A DNA stretch of 51,099 bases from positions 1 through 51,099 of the forward strand of contig JAVTVZ010000140.1 of NCBI GenBank assembly GCA_032229625.1, written 5' to 3'. Under the pieces are notes generated by a model, which was not told the origin of the DNA, searched no databases, and saw nothing but the letters and a program-made list of their open reading frames with translations. This document shows positions 1-6,787 of the stretch, piece by piece. Source of the stretch: Kineosphaera sp032229625. GTDB taxonomy: Bacteria > Actinomycetota > Actinomycetes > Actinomycetales > Dermatophilaceae. Position 1 is the first letter of the stretch, and the number at the start of each line of letters is the position of its first letter. Both the position numbers and the translations under genes were made by a program.

Positions 1-53
1 ACTCCGCGAACATCGACCTCGCCGCCGACCTGCTCGAAGGAGTCCTCACATGA
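1..53 (+). CDS. alsS: C-terminal tail of catabolic acetolactate synthase (partial)
   Basis: Only the last 16 codons are in the window, in the frame closed by the TGA at 51-53. The readable tail (SANIDLAADLLEGVLT) resembles the end of catabolic, FAD-independent acetolactate synthases such as AlsS, which end in a DYSxNIxLA-type segment. The family joins two pyruvates into acetolactate. The stop codon overlaps the ATG of the acetolactate decarboxylase gene (ATGA), so the two genes are translationally coupled, and the neighbour's function is the main support for the call. The identity rests on a very short stretch. Confidence 0.55.
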   Translation, partial: SANIDLAADLLEGVLT

Positions 54-850
54 GCGCCGACCCGACCGACACCCCCACGAGTGATGCGCCCACGAGTGAT
101 GCGCCCACGAGTGATGCGCCCACGACCACGCCGGTCATCCGCCACGAGGTCTTCCAGACGAGCCTCATGAGCGCCCTGCTCGACGGCATCTACGACGGCG
201 AGATGACCGTCGCGGAGCTGCTCGGCCACGGCAACTTCGGTCTCGGCACGTTCAACCACCTCGACGGCGAGATGATCGCGGTCGACGGCGTCGCCTACCA
301 GATGCGCTCGGACGGCACGGTGTGCCGGGCCCGCCTGGATCAGCTCACGCCGTACGCCGTCGTCACGAACTTCGTGCCGAACATCTCCTCCCGGCTCCCG
401 CCGCATCTGACCCGTGAGCAGCTGTCGGCCGTCATCGACAAGCTGACGATCTCGGAGAACTACCTCTACGCGCTGCGCATCACCGGGCACTTCGCGTGGG
501 TCACGACGCGCACGGTGCAGCGGCAGGAGCCGCCGTATCCGCCGATGATGCAGGCGACCGACGGCGAGCCGGTGCTGCGCCACGAGGACACGACCGGCGT
601 CATGGTCGGCTTCCGGACCCCGCTGTACGAGCAGGGCATCTCGGTGCCCGGCTGCCACGTGCACTACATCGACGACGCCCGCGAGCACGGCGGGCACGTC
701 ATGGACTTCCTCATCACGGCGGGCACCGTGGAGCTGTGCCTGGGCACCGACCTGCGGCTCTCGCTGCCGCTGACCGATGCCTTCGGCCGGGCCGACCTGG
801 CCCCCGACGACCTGGCCGAGCAGATCCACCGGACGGAGCAGCACGGCTGA
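50..850 (+). CDS. budA: alpha-acetolactate decarboxylase
   Basis: A 266-residue protein that converts acetolactate to acetoin, the second step of the overflow route from pyruvate to acetoin and 2,3-butanediol. It shows the family segment GTFNHLDGEM (residues 66-75) and the zinc site His203, His205 and His216, with the 2- and 11-residue spacing of the known ligands; Arg154 and Glu74 lie in conserved positions. The first ~28 residues are a Thr/Pro-rich extension with three TSDAP units, encoded by a 15-bp tandem repeat; the family core begins near residue 30. The ATG overlaps the stop of the upstream synthase gene, which supports this start and a two-gene operon. A dehydrogenase able to reduce acetoin is not adjacent; a polyol-dehydrogenase-like gene lies 14 kb away. 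Confidence 0.93.
   Translation: MSADPTDTPTSDAPTSDAPTSDAPTTTPVIRHEVFQTSLMSALLDGIYDGEMTVAELLGHGNFGLGTFNHLDGEMIAVDGVAYQMRSDGTVCRARLDQLTPYAVVTNFVPNISSRLPPHLTREQLSAVIDKLTISENYLYALRITGHFAWVTTRTVQRQEPPYPPMMQATDGEPVLRHEDTTGVMVGFRTPLYEQGISVPGCHVHYIDDAREHGGHVMDFLITAGTVELCLGTDLRLSLPLTDAFGRADLAPDDLAEQIHRTEQHG
77..121 (+). repeat. 15-bp tandem repeat x3 inside budA
   Basis: Three exact copies of a 15-bp unit encode TSDAP three times in the low-complexity N-terminus of acetolactate decarboxylase. The unit is a multiple of three, so copy-number changes would keep the frame. Confidence 0.95.
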
Positions 851-955
851 TCCGTCGTCCGCGTCGGCATCCGGCGTCCCGAACGGCCCAGTGGTCGCCC
901 GAGCGGCCGATGGGGGCCCGGCGAGGCTCCCGAGCGGTGCGTGCTCGGGGCGCGA

Positions 956-2422
956 CTACCAGGACGTGTGCCGCGGACGCCCTTCGTCGTATCCCGCGGC
1001 GGACTGCAGCCCGACGACCGCGCGGGAGTGGAATTCACCGATGGAGCGGGCGCCGGCGTAGGTGAAGGCGCTGCGCACGCCGGAGACGATCTGGTCGAGG
1101 AGGTCCTCGACGCCGGGCCGCTCGGGGTCCACATACATCCGCGAGCTGGAGATGCCCTCCTCGAAGAGCGCGGACCGGGCCCGGTCGAAGGCGTTGGCCT
1201 CGCGGGTGCGGTGCCGCACGGCGCGGGCCGAGGCCATCCCGAAGCTTTCCTTGTAGAGCCGTCCGTCACCGGCGCGCAGTAGGTCGCCGGGCGACTCGTG
1301 CGTGCCGGCGAACCACGAGCCGATCATGACGCTCGCGGCACCGGCGGCGAGCGCGAGCGCGACGTCGCGGGGATACTTCACGCCGCCGTCGGCCCACACC
1401 TGACCGCCGAGTTCCTTGGCGGCGGTGGCGCATTCGAGTACGGCCGAGAACTGCGGTCGGCCCACGCCGGTCATCATCCGGGTCGTGCACATCGCGCCGG
1501 GCCCGACGCCGACCTTGACGATGTCGGCGCCGGCGGTCACGAGGTCGCGGGCCGCATCGGCGGCCACGACGTTGCCCGCGGCGATCGGCACGCGCACGCC
1601 GTGCTCCGAGGCGTGCCGGTCGCGCTGCGCGCGCACGATGCCGAGGGCGTCGAGCATCTTCTCCTGGTAGCCGTGCGCGGTGTCGACGACGAGCACGTCG
1701 GTGCCGGCGGCCAGCAGCGCCGCGGCCTTGGCCGGCACGTCGCCGTTGATGCCGACGGCCGTGCCGACCATGAGCCGGCCGTCGCGGTCGAGCGCGGGGC
1801 GGTAGATCGTCGAGCGCAGGATGCCGCGTCGGGTCAGCATGCCGACGAGGTGCCCGTCGTCGACGACGGGCACGGTCGCCAGGTGGTGCGTCGTCATCCG
1901 GTCGAAGACGGCGCGCAGGTCGGCGTCGCGCGGCACCGTGAGGATGTCGGTCGTCATCACCTCGCCGACCGTGGCGTAACGGTCGACCTCGACGCTGTCG
2001 CGCTCGGCGATGATGCCGACGGGCCGCCCGTCCTGCACGACGACGGCGACGCCGTGCGCGCGCTTGCCGACCAGAGAGAGGAATTCGGCGACCGGCGCGT
2101 CGGGAGAGATCGTGATCGCGCTGTCGAAGAGCGGGTCCGCCGCCTTGACCGCCCGGATCGTCTGCGTGATCGCGGGCAACGGGATGTCCTGTGGCAGGAT
2201 CGCCAGCGCGCCGCGCCGCGCGAGCGTCTCGGCCATGCGCCGCCCCGAGACGGCCGTCATGTTGGCCGCGACGATCGGCACGCTCGTGCCGACCCGGTCC
2301 GGGGTGGTCAGATCCACGTCGAGCCGCGAGCCGACGTCCGAGCGCGAGGGCACCATGAAGACGTCGCTGTAGGTGAGGTCGTGCGCGGGCTGCAGGCCGT
2401 TGAGGAATTCCACGGGCGCCAT
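956..2422 (-). CDS. guaB1: GuaB1-family IMP dehydrogenase-related protein (probable GMP reductase)
   Basis: A 488-residue protein of the IMPDH/GMPR TIM-barrel family with a CBS pair inserted at about residues 95-210. The catalytic loop is visible as GPGAMCTTRMMTG, with the active cysteine followed by the two threonines, and the flap and C-terminal segments (WFAGTHESPGD, ALFEEGIS) match the mycobacterial GuaB1 group. Members of that group have been reported to act as GMP reductases in purine salvage rather than as true IMP dehydrogenases; the reaction here is inferred from that. The ATG at 2422-2420 starts MAPVEFLNG, followed by the family motif DLTYSDVF. The first codons lie inside a 55-bp stretch that is duplicated beyond the N run at 2430-2529, so the second copy of the start at 2530-2584 is an assembly artefact. 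It runs convergently with budA. Confidence 0.9.
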   Translation of the reverse strand: MAPVEFLNGLQPAHDLTYSDVFMVPSRSDVGSRLDVDLTTPDRVGTSVPIVAANMTAVSGRRMAETLARRGALAILPQDIPLPAITQTIRAVKAADPLFDSAITISPDAPVAEFLSLVGKRAHGVAVVVQDGRPVGIIAERDSVEVDRYATVGEVMTTDILTVPRDADLRAVFDRMTTHHLATVPVVDDGHLVGMLTRRGILRSTIYRPALDRDGRLMVGTAVGINGDVPAKAAALLAAGTDVLVVDTAHGYQEKMLDALGIVRAQRDRHASEHGVRVPIAAGNVVAADAARDLVTAGADIVKVGVGPGAMCTTRMMTGVGRPQFSAVLECATAAKELGGQVWADGGVKYPRDVALALAAGAASVMIGSWFAGTHESPGDLLRAGDGRLYKESFGMASARAVRHRTREANAFDRARSALFEEGISSSRMYVDPERPGVEDLLDQIVSGVRSAFTYAGARSIGEFHSRAVVGLQSAAGYDEGRPRHTSW

Positions 2423-2584
2423 CGTAGGCNNNNNNNNNNNNNNNNNNNNNNNNNNNNNNNNNNNNNNNNNNNNNNNNNNNNNNNNNNNNNNNNNNNNNNN
2501 NNNNNNNNNNNNNNNNNNNNNNNNNNNNNGAGGTCGTGCGCGGGCTGCAGGCCGTTGAGGAATTCCACGGGCGCCATCGTAGGC
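2375..2584. other. assembly gap flanked by 55-bp exact duplication
   Basis: A run of 100 N (2430-2529) separates two identical 55-bp copies, 2375-2429 and 2530-2584, that carry the 5' end of guaB1. Exact duplication of contig ends around a placeholder gap is typical of scaffolding two contigs that in truth overlap. Collapsing one copy plus the N run restores a normal intergenic region between guaB1 and the divergent MBL gene. Confidence 0.9.
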
Positions 2585-2665
2585 GCACCGCGCCGGCCCC
2601 CCACCGTCGTGCGGGCCGCCCGAGCGCGGTCGCGCTGTTCGACCGGTTCGTCGCGACCGCTGGCC

Positions 2666-2671
2666 TAGGGT
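2666..2671 (+). promoter_or_regulatory. -10 element for a leaderless start
   Basis: TAGGGT fits the TAnnnT actinobacterial -10 pattern and ends six bases before the ATG at 2678. Transcription would start at or beside the A of the start codon, and no Shine-Dalgarno sequence is present. Confidence 0.6.
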
Positions 2672-2677
2672 GAGCGC

Positions 2678-3355
2678 ATGCGTCTGACCCACTTCGGCCA
2701 TTCCTGCGTACTCGTCGAGATCGCCGACCGTCGTGTGCTGCTCGACCCGGGGGCGTTCTCCGCCGGCTTCGAGGACGTGCACGGGCTCGACGCGATCATC
2801 GTGACCCACCAGCACCCCGATCACTGCGACCCGCCGCGCTTCGGCCCGCTCGTGGCGGCCAACCCCGACGCCCGGGTGCTCGTCGAGGCCCAGACCGCCG
2901 AGGTGCTGCGTGAGGCCGGCGAGCTGCCCCGGCAGATCGAGACGCTCACCAGCGGCCAGGACGTCGACCTCGCGGGTGTCACCGTCAGCCCCGTCGGGCA
3001 GCGGCACGCGATCATCCACGCCGACATCGCGCGGATCGACAACACCGGCGTCGTGCTGCGCGCCGACGGCGAGCCCAGCTTCTTCCACCCCGGCGACGCG
3101 CTCGACGCCGAGCCCGGCGACGTCGACGTGCTCGGCGTGCCGGTCAACGCCCCGTGGTGCGCGATGAAGGAGACCGTCGACTTCGTGCGGCGCATCGGCG
3201 CCCGACGGTTCGTGCCGATCCACGACGGGCTGCTCGGCCCGACCGGCCGTGAGCTCTACCTGCGCCAGATCGGCAACCTCGGCGGCCAGGTCGTCGACGG
3301 TCTCGAGCTCGTCGACATCGCCGGTCAGGCCGCGGGCGTGCGCCTCGACAGCTGA
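2678..3355 (+). CDS. MBL-fold metal-dependent hydrolase (UlaG-like)
   Basis: A 225-residue cytoplasmic protein with the metallo-beta-lactamase fold. The metal motif HQHPDHCD sits at residues 44-51, a GQRHAIIH segment near residue 107 and a FHPGD segment near residue 136 supply further ligands, and the C-terminal PIHDG motif completes the pattern of the UlaG/beta-lactamase-like subgroup. The substrate cannot be told from the sequence. The ATG is preceded at the right distance by a TAGGGT -10 element, so the message is probably leaderless. The gene is divergent from guaB1 and convergent with the glucokinase gene; no operon partner is evident. Confidence 0.85.
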   Translation: MRLTHFGHSCVLVEIADRRVLLDPGAFSAGFEDVHGLDAIIVTHQHPDHCDPPRFGPLVAANPDARVLVEAQTAEVLREAGELPRQIETLTSGQDVDLAGVTVSPVGQRHAIIHADIARIDNTGVVLRADGEPSFFHPGDALDAEPGDVDVLGVPVNAPWCAMKETVDFVRRIGARRFVPIHDGLLGPTGRELYLRQIGNLGGQVVDGLELVDIAGQAAGVRLDS

Positions 3356-3390
3356 CCGGCGATCGACTCCTGGCCGGCGATCGCGGCGGG

Positions 3391-4167
3391 TCAGACCTGC
3401 CGCGAGACCTGGGCGTCGCGGGTCGCCTGCCAGGCGGCGCCGATGATGCCGGCGTCGTTCTGCAGGATCGCCGGGATGATCTGCGTGCGCAGCTCGAGCT
3501 TCGGCAGATACTTGTGCGCCTTCTTGCTCACGCCGCCGCCGACGATGATCAGGTCCGGCCACAGGAGATCCTCGACGTGGCGGAAGTAGCGCTGGAGCCG
3601 CTTGGCCCAGTCGCCCCAGGACAGGTCCTCCCGCTCGCGGGCGCTGTTGGCCGCGCGGGACTCGGCGTCGTGACCGTCGAGTTCGAGGTGTCCCAGCTCG
3701 GTATTGGGCACGAGCTCACCGTCGAGGAAGAGCGCGGTGCCGATCCCGGTGCCCAGGGTCGCCATGAGCACCGTGCCGTGCACGCCCTTGCCCGCGCCGA
3801 AGTGCATCTCGGCGACCCCGGCGGCGTCGCCGTCGTTGAGCACCGTCACCGACCGTCCGATCCGGGAGCGCAGCAGCGCCGCCGCGTCGGTGTCGATCCA
3901 CGTCTTGTCGATGTTGGCCGCGGAGCGGACGACACCGCGGGTGACGACGCCGGGCACCGTCACCCCGATGGGGTGGTTGCCGATGCGGTCGGAGAAGCTC
4001 TCGGCGACCTGGGCGATGACGTCGACGACGTTGACCGGGGTCGACTCCGCCGGCGTCGCGATCCGCAGCCGGTCCGCGGCGAACTCCCCGGCGGCGAGGT
4101 CGACGGGCGCCCCCTTGATGCCGCTGCCGCCGACGTCGATGCCGAGGGGGTAGGTCTTGTCGCCCAT
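3391..4167 (-). CDS. ppgK: polyphosphate glucokinase
   Basis: A 258-residue ROK-family kinase that phosphorylates glucose to glucose-6-phosphate using polyphosphate (and usually ATP). The N-terminal phosphate-binding segment DVGGSGIKG (residues 11-19), the LGTGIGTALF motif and the ELGHLELDG sugar-binding segment are visible. Length and the WPDLIIVGGGVSKK stretch match actinobacterial polyphosphate glucokinases rather than ATP-only ROK glucokinases. The ATG gives the N-terminus MGDKTYPLGIDVG; the long in-frame extension upstream is out of line with the family. It is transcribed toward the MBL gene. A TAGACT hexamer about 110 bp upstream, in the 4264-4287 palindrome, is a possible -10. Confidence 0.93.
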   Translation of the reverse strand: MGDKTYPLGIDVGGSGIKGAPVDLAAGEFAADRLRIATPAESTPVNVVDVIAQVAESFSDRIGNHPIGVTVPGVVTRGVVRSAANIDKTWIDTDAAALLRSRIGRSVTVLNDGDAAGVAEMHFGAGKGVHGTVLMATLGTGIGTALFLDGELVPNTELGHLELDGHDAESRAANSAREREDLSWGDWAKRLQRYFRHVEDLLWPDLIIVGGGVSKKAHKYLPKLELRTQIIPAILQNDAGIIGAAWQATRDAQVSRQV

Positions 4168-4263
4168 GTCAGTGCTCCCGAGTGCTGTGGTCTGCCGACG
4201 CGGCCGGTGTCGACCCCGCGAGCAGCGGATGCCGAGCGCCGCGCCTCGCCGGACGTGTCGCGT

Positions 4264-4287
4264 GGCCCGCAGTCTAGACAGCGGGCC
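4264..4287. promoter_or_regulatory. 24-bp near-perfect palindrome in a divergent promoter region
   Basis: The arms GGCCCGC (4264-4270) and GCGGGCC (4281-4287) are exact inverted repeats around a core that contains GTCTAGAC; only one symmetric base pair fails. It lies between ppgK (leftward) and the small gene at 4436 (rightward) and overlaps a TAGACT hexamer that could serve as the leftward -10. It could be an operator; no regulator can be named. Confidence 0.4.
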
Positions 4288-4370
4288 GCGGCGGTGGGGT
4301 CGACAGAGGGCCCTGACCGTCCGCCGTCGTCGTCGCCGCCGCTGCGCCGTGCCGCCGCACCGATGGACCG

Positions 4371-4376
4371 TAGAGT
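4371..4376 (+). promoter_or_regulatory. -10 element upstream of the 61-residue protein gene
   Basis: TAGAGT matches TAnnnT and lies about 60 bases before the ATG at 4436, leaving a 5' leader with a good GGAGGAG ribosome binding site. Confidence 0.45.
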
Positions 4377-4435
4377 GACGCCCAGCGGGCACGAGCGCGC
4401 CGGCGGACGCCGCGCGCAGGGAGGAGAGACGAGCA

Positions 4436-4621
4436 ATGGCCTACTGGTTCAACGTGCGTAGCGGGCAGGTCGAGGAGGACGACGACCGAGCGGCCGGCCG
4501 CGACGTCCTGGGTCCCTACGACACCCGCGAGGAAGCGGCCCGGGCCTTGGAGACCGCCGCGGAGCGGACCAAGGAATGGGACGACGAGGATCGCCGCTGG
4601 GACGGCGACGAGGACGCCTGA
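4436..4621 (+). CDS. small conserved acidic protein, function unknown
   Basis: A 61-residue protein beginning MAYWFNV and containing a GPYDTREEAARALE segment, followed by an acidic Trp/Asp-rich tail. Proteins of this type are widespread in actinobacteria and have been labelled, without good reason, as methionine aminopeptidase or SPOR-like; the PYxTReEAxxAL stretch does resemble part of a SPOR repeat. I recognise the family by its look but not its role. A strong ribosome binding site (GGAGGAG, ending 10 bases before the ATG) supports the start. It is convergent with the SRPBCC gene, with a hairpin terminator between them. Confidence 0.7.
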   Translation: MAYWFNVRSGQVEEDDDRAAGRDVLGPYDTREEAARALETAAERTKEWDDEDRRWDGDEDA

Positions 4622-4661
4622 GCGGGTCGCAGCTGAAGGCTCCGTGCCCGGTGCACCCGGC

Positions 4662-4703
4662 GACGACGCAGGCCCCGGCGGTTGCGCCGGGGCCTGCGTC
4701 GTC
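4662..4703. terminator. bidirectional hairpin terminator (19-bp perfect stem)
   Basis: The arms 4662-4680 and 4685-4703 are perfect inverted repeats of 19 bp around a GTTG loop. The hairpin lies between two convergent genes (61-residue protein and SRPBCC protein) and can stop transcription from both sides. No U-tract follows, which is usual in high-GC actinobacteria. Confidence 0.85.
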
Positions 4704-4740
4704 TGCCGCTCAGATCATGGGCGGCCTGGGCCGCGGTGGG

Positions 4741-5160
4741 TCAGGCCTGCGTGAGCCGGTGCAGCGCGGCGTCCCAGCGCTCGCGCAGCGAGTCGCGGTC
4801 CATCTGCGGCGTGAGGTGCTCGTGCCGCAACGTCAGCACCGTGCCCTCGCCGTCGCGGGCCATCTGCAGGTCCACGAGCGTGGGAGGCGCGTCCTGGTCG
4901 GCGTGCCAGGAGACCCGCACCTGCTGCTCGGGGTGATAGCTGCGGGTGACGCCGTACGTCCCGTCGCTGGCGTGCCAGGCGTCCCCCTTGTCGCCCAGTG
5001 TCGCCCCCTCGCCCAGGAGCGCCTCGATGCCCTCCTGCTGCGTGAGCCGGGCCCACACCTCGCCGAGAGGGCGGTCGACGCGCTGCACGATCTCGACGGC
5101 ATCGACCGACCCGGACTCCGAGCTGGAATCCGTATCGGATGTGACATTCTCCACGGTCAT
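4741..5160 (-). CDS. SRPBCC (START-like) domain protein
   Basis: A 139-residue protein. The first ~20 residues are Ser/Asp-rich; from about residue 24 the sequence reads as a single SRPBCC / AHSA1-like fold: VDRPLGEVWARLT at the start, a central strand-rich part, and a C-terminal helix ending RERWDAALHRL. Proteins of this fold bind hydrophobic ligands or act as small stress-related factors; the ligand is not predictable. The ATG at 5160 is preceded by a very good AAAGGAG ribosome binding site. The gene is divergent from glnA2. Confidence 0.7.
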   Translation of the reverse strand: MTVENVTSDTDSSSESGSVDAVEIVQRVDRPLGEVWARLTQQEGIEALLGEGATLGDKGDAWHASDGTYGVTRSYHPEQQVRVSWHADQDAPPTLVDLQMARDGEGTVLTLRHEHLTPQMDRDSLRERWDAALHRLTQA

Positions 5161-5300
5161 GGCCAATCTCCTTTGATCCGATCCCGCCGGCGGTCCGGCG
5201 GGCCATGCCTGTGACTCAACCTCATCACTGTCGCACCCCAGCATGCAACGCCGAACACGCAGGTTGCGCCCCTGTGCCGATCCCGACTGTCCGGGTGGGG

Positions 5301-5306
5301 CAAGAT
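5301..5306 (+). promoter_or_regulatory. possible -10 for a leaderless glnA2 start
   Basis: CAAGAT ends six bases before the ATG at 5313, the same spacing seen at other leaderless starts in the window. No ribosome binding site is present before this ATG. Confidence 0.4.
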
Positions 5307-5312
5307 CGTCCT

Positions 5313-6650
5313 ATGGATCGTCAACAGGAGTTCGTGCTGCGCACCATCGAGGAGCGCGACATCCGCTTCGTGCGACTCTGGTTCACCGACGTGCTCGGCA
5401 CGCTGAAGTCCGTCGCGGTCGCCCCGGCCGAGCTCGAGGGGGCCTTCGAGGAGGGCCTGGGCTTCGACGGCAGTGCCATCGAGGGCTTCACCCGCATCAC
5501 CGAGTCCGACATGCTCGTGCGCCCCGATCCGAGCACGTTCCAGGTGCTGCCGTGGCGTGGGGCGCCCCCCGGCACGGCCCGCATGTTCGGCGATATCCTC
5601 CTGCCCGACGGGTCGCCGAGCTTCGCCGATCCCCGCTACGTGCTGCGCCGGGCGCTGGCCCGGGCGGCGGACATGGGCTTCGCCTTCTACACCCACCCCG
5701 AGATCGAGTTCTACCTCTTCAAGACGCCGCTGGCGCCGGGGCGGCCGCCGGAGCCGCTGGACCAGGCGGGCTACTTCGACCACGTCCCGCAGGGCGTGGG
5801 GCAGGACTTCCGCCGCCGCGCGATCACGATGCTGGAGTCCATGGGCATCTCGGTGGAGTTCTCCCACCACGAGAGCGGCCCGGGGCAGAACGAGATCGAC
5901 CTGCGGTATGCCGACGCCCTCTCCATGGCGGACAACATCATGACGTTCCGCACCGTCATCAAGGAGGTGGCCCTGCAGCAGGACTGCTTCGCCTCCTTCA
6001 TGCCCAAGCCGCTGTCCCAGGCACCGGGCTCGGGCATGCACACGCACCTCTCGCTCTTCGAGGGCGACCGCAACGTGTTCTACGAGGGCGGCGGGCGCTA
6101 CCAGCTGAGCAAGGTGGCGCGGCAGTTCATCGCCGGGCTGCTGCGGCACGGCAGCGAGATCACCGCCGTGACCAACCAGTGGGTCAACTCCTACAAGCGG
6201 CTCTGGGGCGGCAGCGAGGCCCCCGCGCACATCTCCTGGGGGCACAACAACGGCAGCGCGATGGTGCGCGTGCCGATGTACAAGCCGAACAAGGAGAACA
6301 GCGCCCGCGTCGAGGTCCGCACGCTCGACCCGGCCTGCAACCCCTACCTGGCGTTCGCGGTGCTGCTGTCCGCGGGGCTCAAGGGCATCGAGGAGGAATA
6401 CGAGCTCCCCGACGAGGCCGAGGACGACGTGTGGCGCCTGACCGACGGTGAGCGCCAGGCGCTGGGCATCGATCCGCTGCCGACGTCGCTGCACGAGGCG
6501 ATCCGGGTGATGGAGCAGTCCGAGCTGGTCGCCGAGACGCTCGGCGAGCACGTCTTCGACGTCTTCCTGCGCAACAAGCGCAAGGAGTGGGACGACTACC
6601 GCGCGCAGGTCACGCCCTTCGAGCTGGAGCGGCTGCTGCCGGTGCTGTGA
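5313..6650 (+). CDS. glnA2: glutamine synthetase family protein GlnA2
   Basis: A 445-residue type I glutamine synthetase-like enzyme, shorter than the main GlnA (474 aa). The N-terminal beta-grasp domain contains FDGSAIEGF (51-59); metal and ammonium site residues are visible at PEIEFYLF (129-136), and the ATP-binding segment reads GSGMHTHLSLF (239-249). The position of the adenylylation tyrosine in the main GlnA is Trp374 here (DDVWRL), so this enzyme should not be switched by GlnE, typical of the alpha-type. It sits directly before glnE, the same order as glnA2-glnE in Mycobacterium. Some actinobacterial GlnA2 proteins have been reported to glutamylate polyamines, so ligation to ammonia is not certain. 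The in-frame extension upstream of 5313 has no homology to the family. Confidence 0.9.
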   Translation: MDRQQEFVLRTIEERDIRFVRLWFTDVLGTLKSVAVAPAELEGAFEEGLGFDGSAIEGFTRITESDMLVRPDPSTFQVLPWRGAPPGTARMFGDILLPDGSPSFADPRYVLRRALARAADMGFAFYTHPEIEFYLFKTPLAPGRPPEPLDQAGYFDHVPQGVGQDFRRRAITMLESMGISVEFSHHESGPGQNEIDLRYADALSMADNIMTFRTVIKEVALQQDCFASFMPKPLSQAPGSGMHTHLSLFEGDRNVFYEGGGRYQLSKVARQFIAGLLRHGSEITAVTNQWVNSYKRLWGGSEAPAHISWGHNNGSAMVRVPMYKPNKENSARVEVRTLDPACNPYLAFAVLLSAGLKGIEEEYELPDEAEDDVWRLTDGERQALGIDPLPTSLHEAIRVMEQSELVAETLGEHVFDVFLRNKRKEWDDYRAQVTPFELERLLPVL

Positions 6651-6659
6651 TCGGCCCTG

Positions 6660-6689
6660 CGGTCCGGGGAGGCAGCGCGCCCCGGACCG
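6660..6689 (+). terminator. hairpin behind glnA2
   Basis: Perfect 10-bp inverted repeat, 6660-6669 with 6680-6689, around a 10-base loop, starting 9 bases after the glnA2 stop. It could end the glnA2 message or attenuate read-through into glnE. Confidence 0.6.
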
Positions 6690-6787
6690 GGCCGGAGGCG
6701 CGGGGCGAGTAGTTTCGTCCCGCTGGAAGAGATGTCCGTGCGGATCACGGGTGCCCGAGTCGGGTGGCCGGTAGGGAGTGGCTGCCG

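Noticed and set aside
2430..2529. N run as the site of an insertion sequence
   Set aside because: The 55-bp copies are far longer than IS target duplications, the N count is exactly 100, and the same length recurs at the second gap; contig overlap explains it.
3391..4392. Longer PpgK reading that starts 75 codons further upstream
   Set aside because: The added stretch is Arg-rich, has no family similarity, and spans the palindrome and probable promoter; MGDKTYPLGIDVGG is the natural start.
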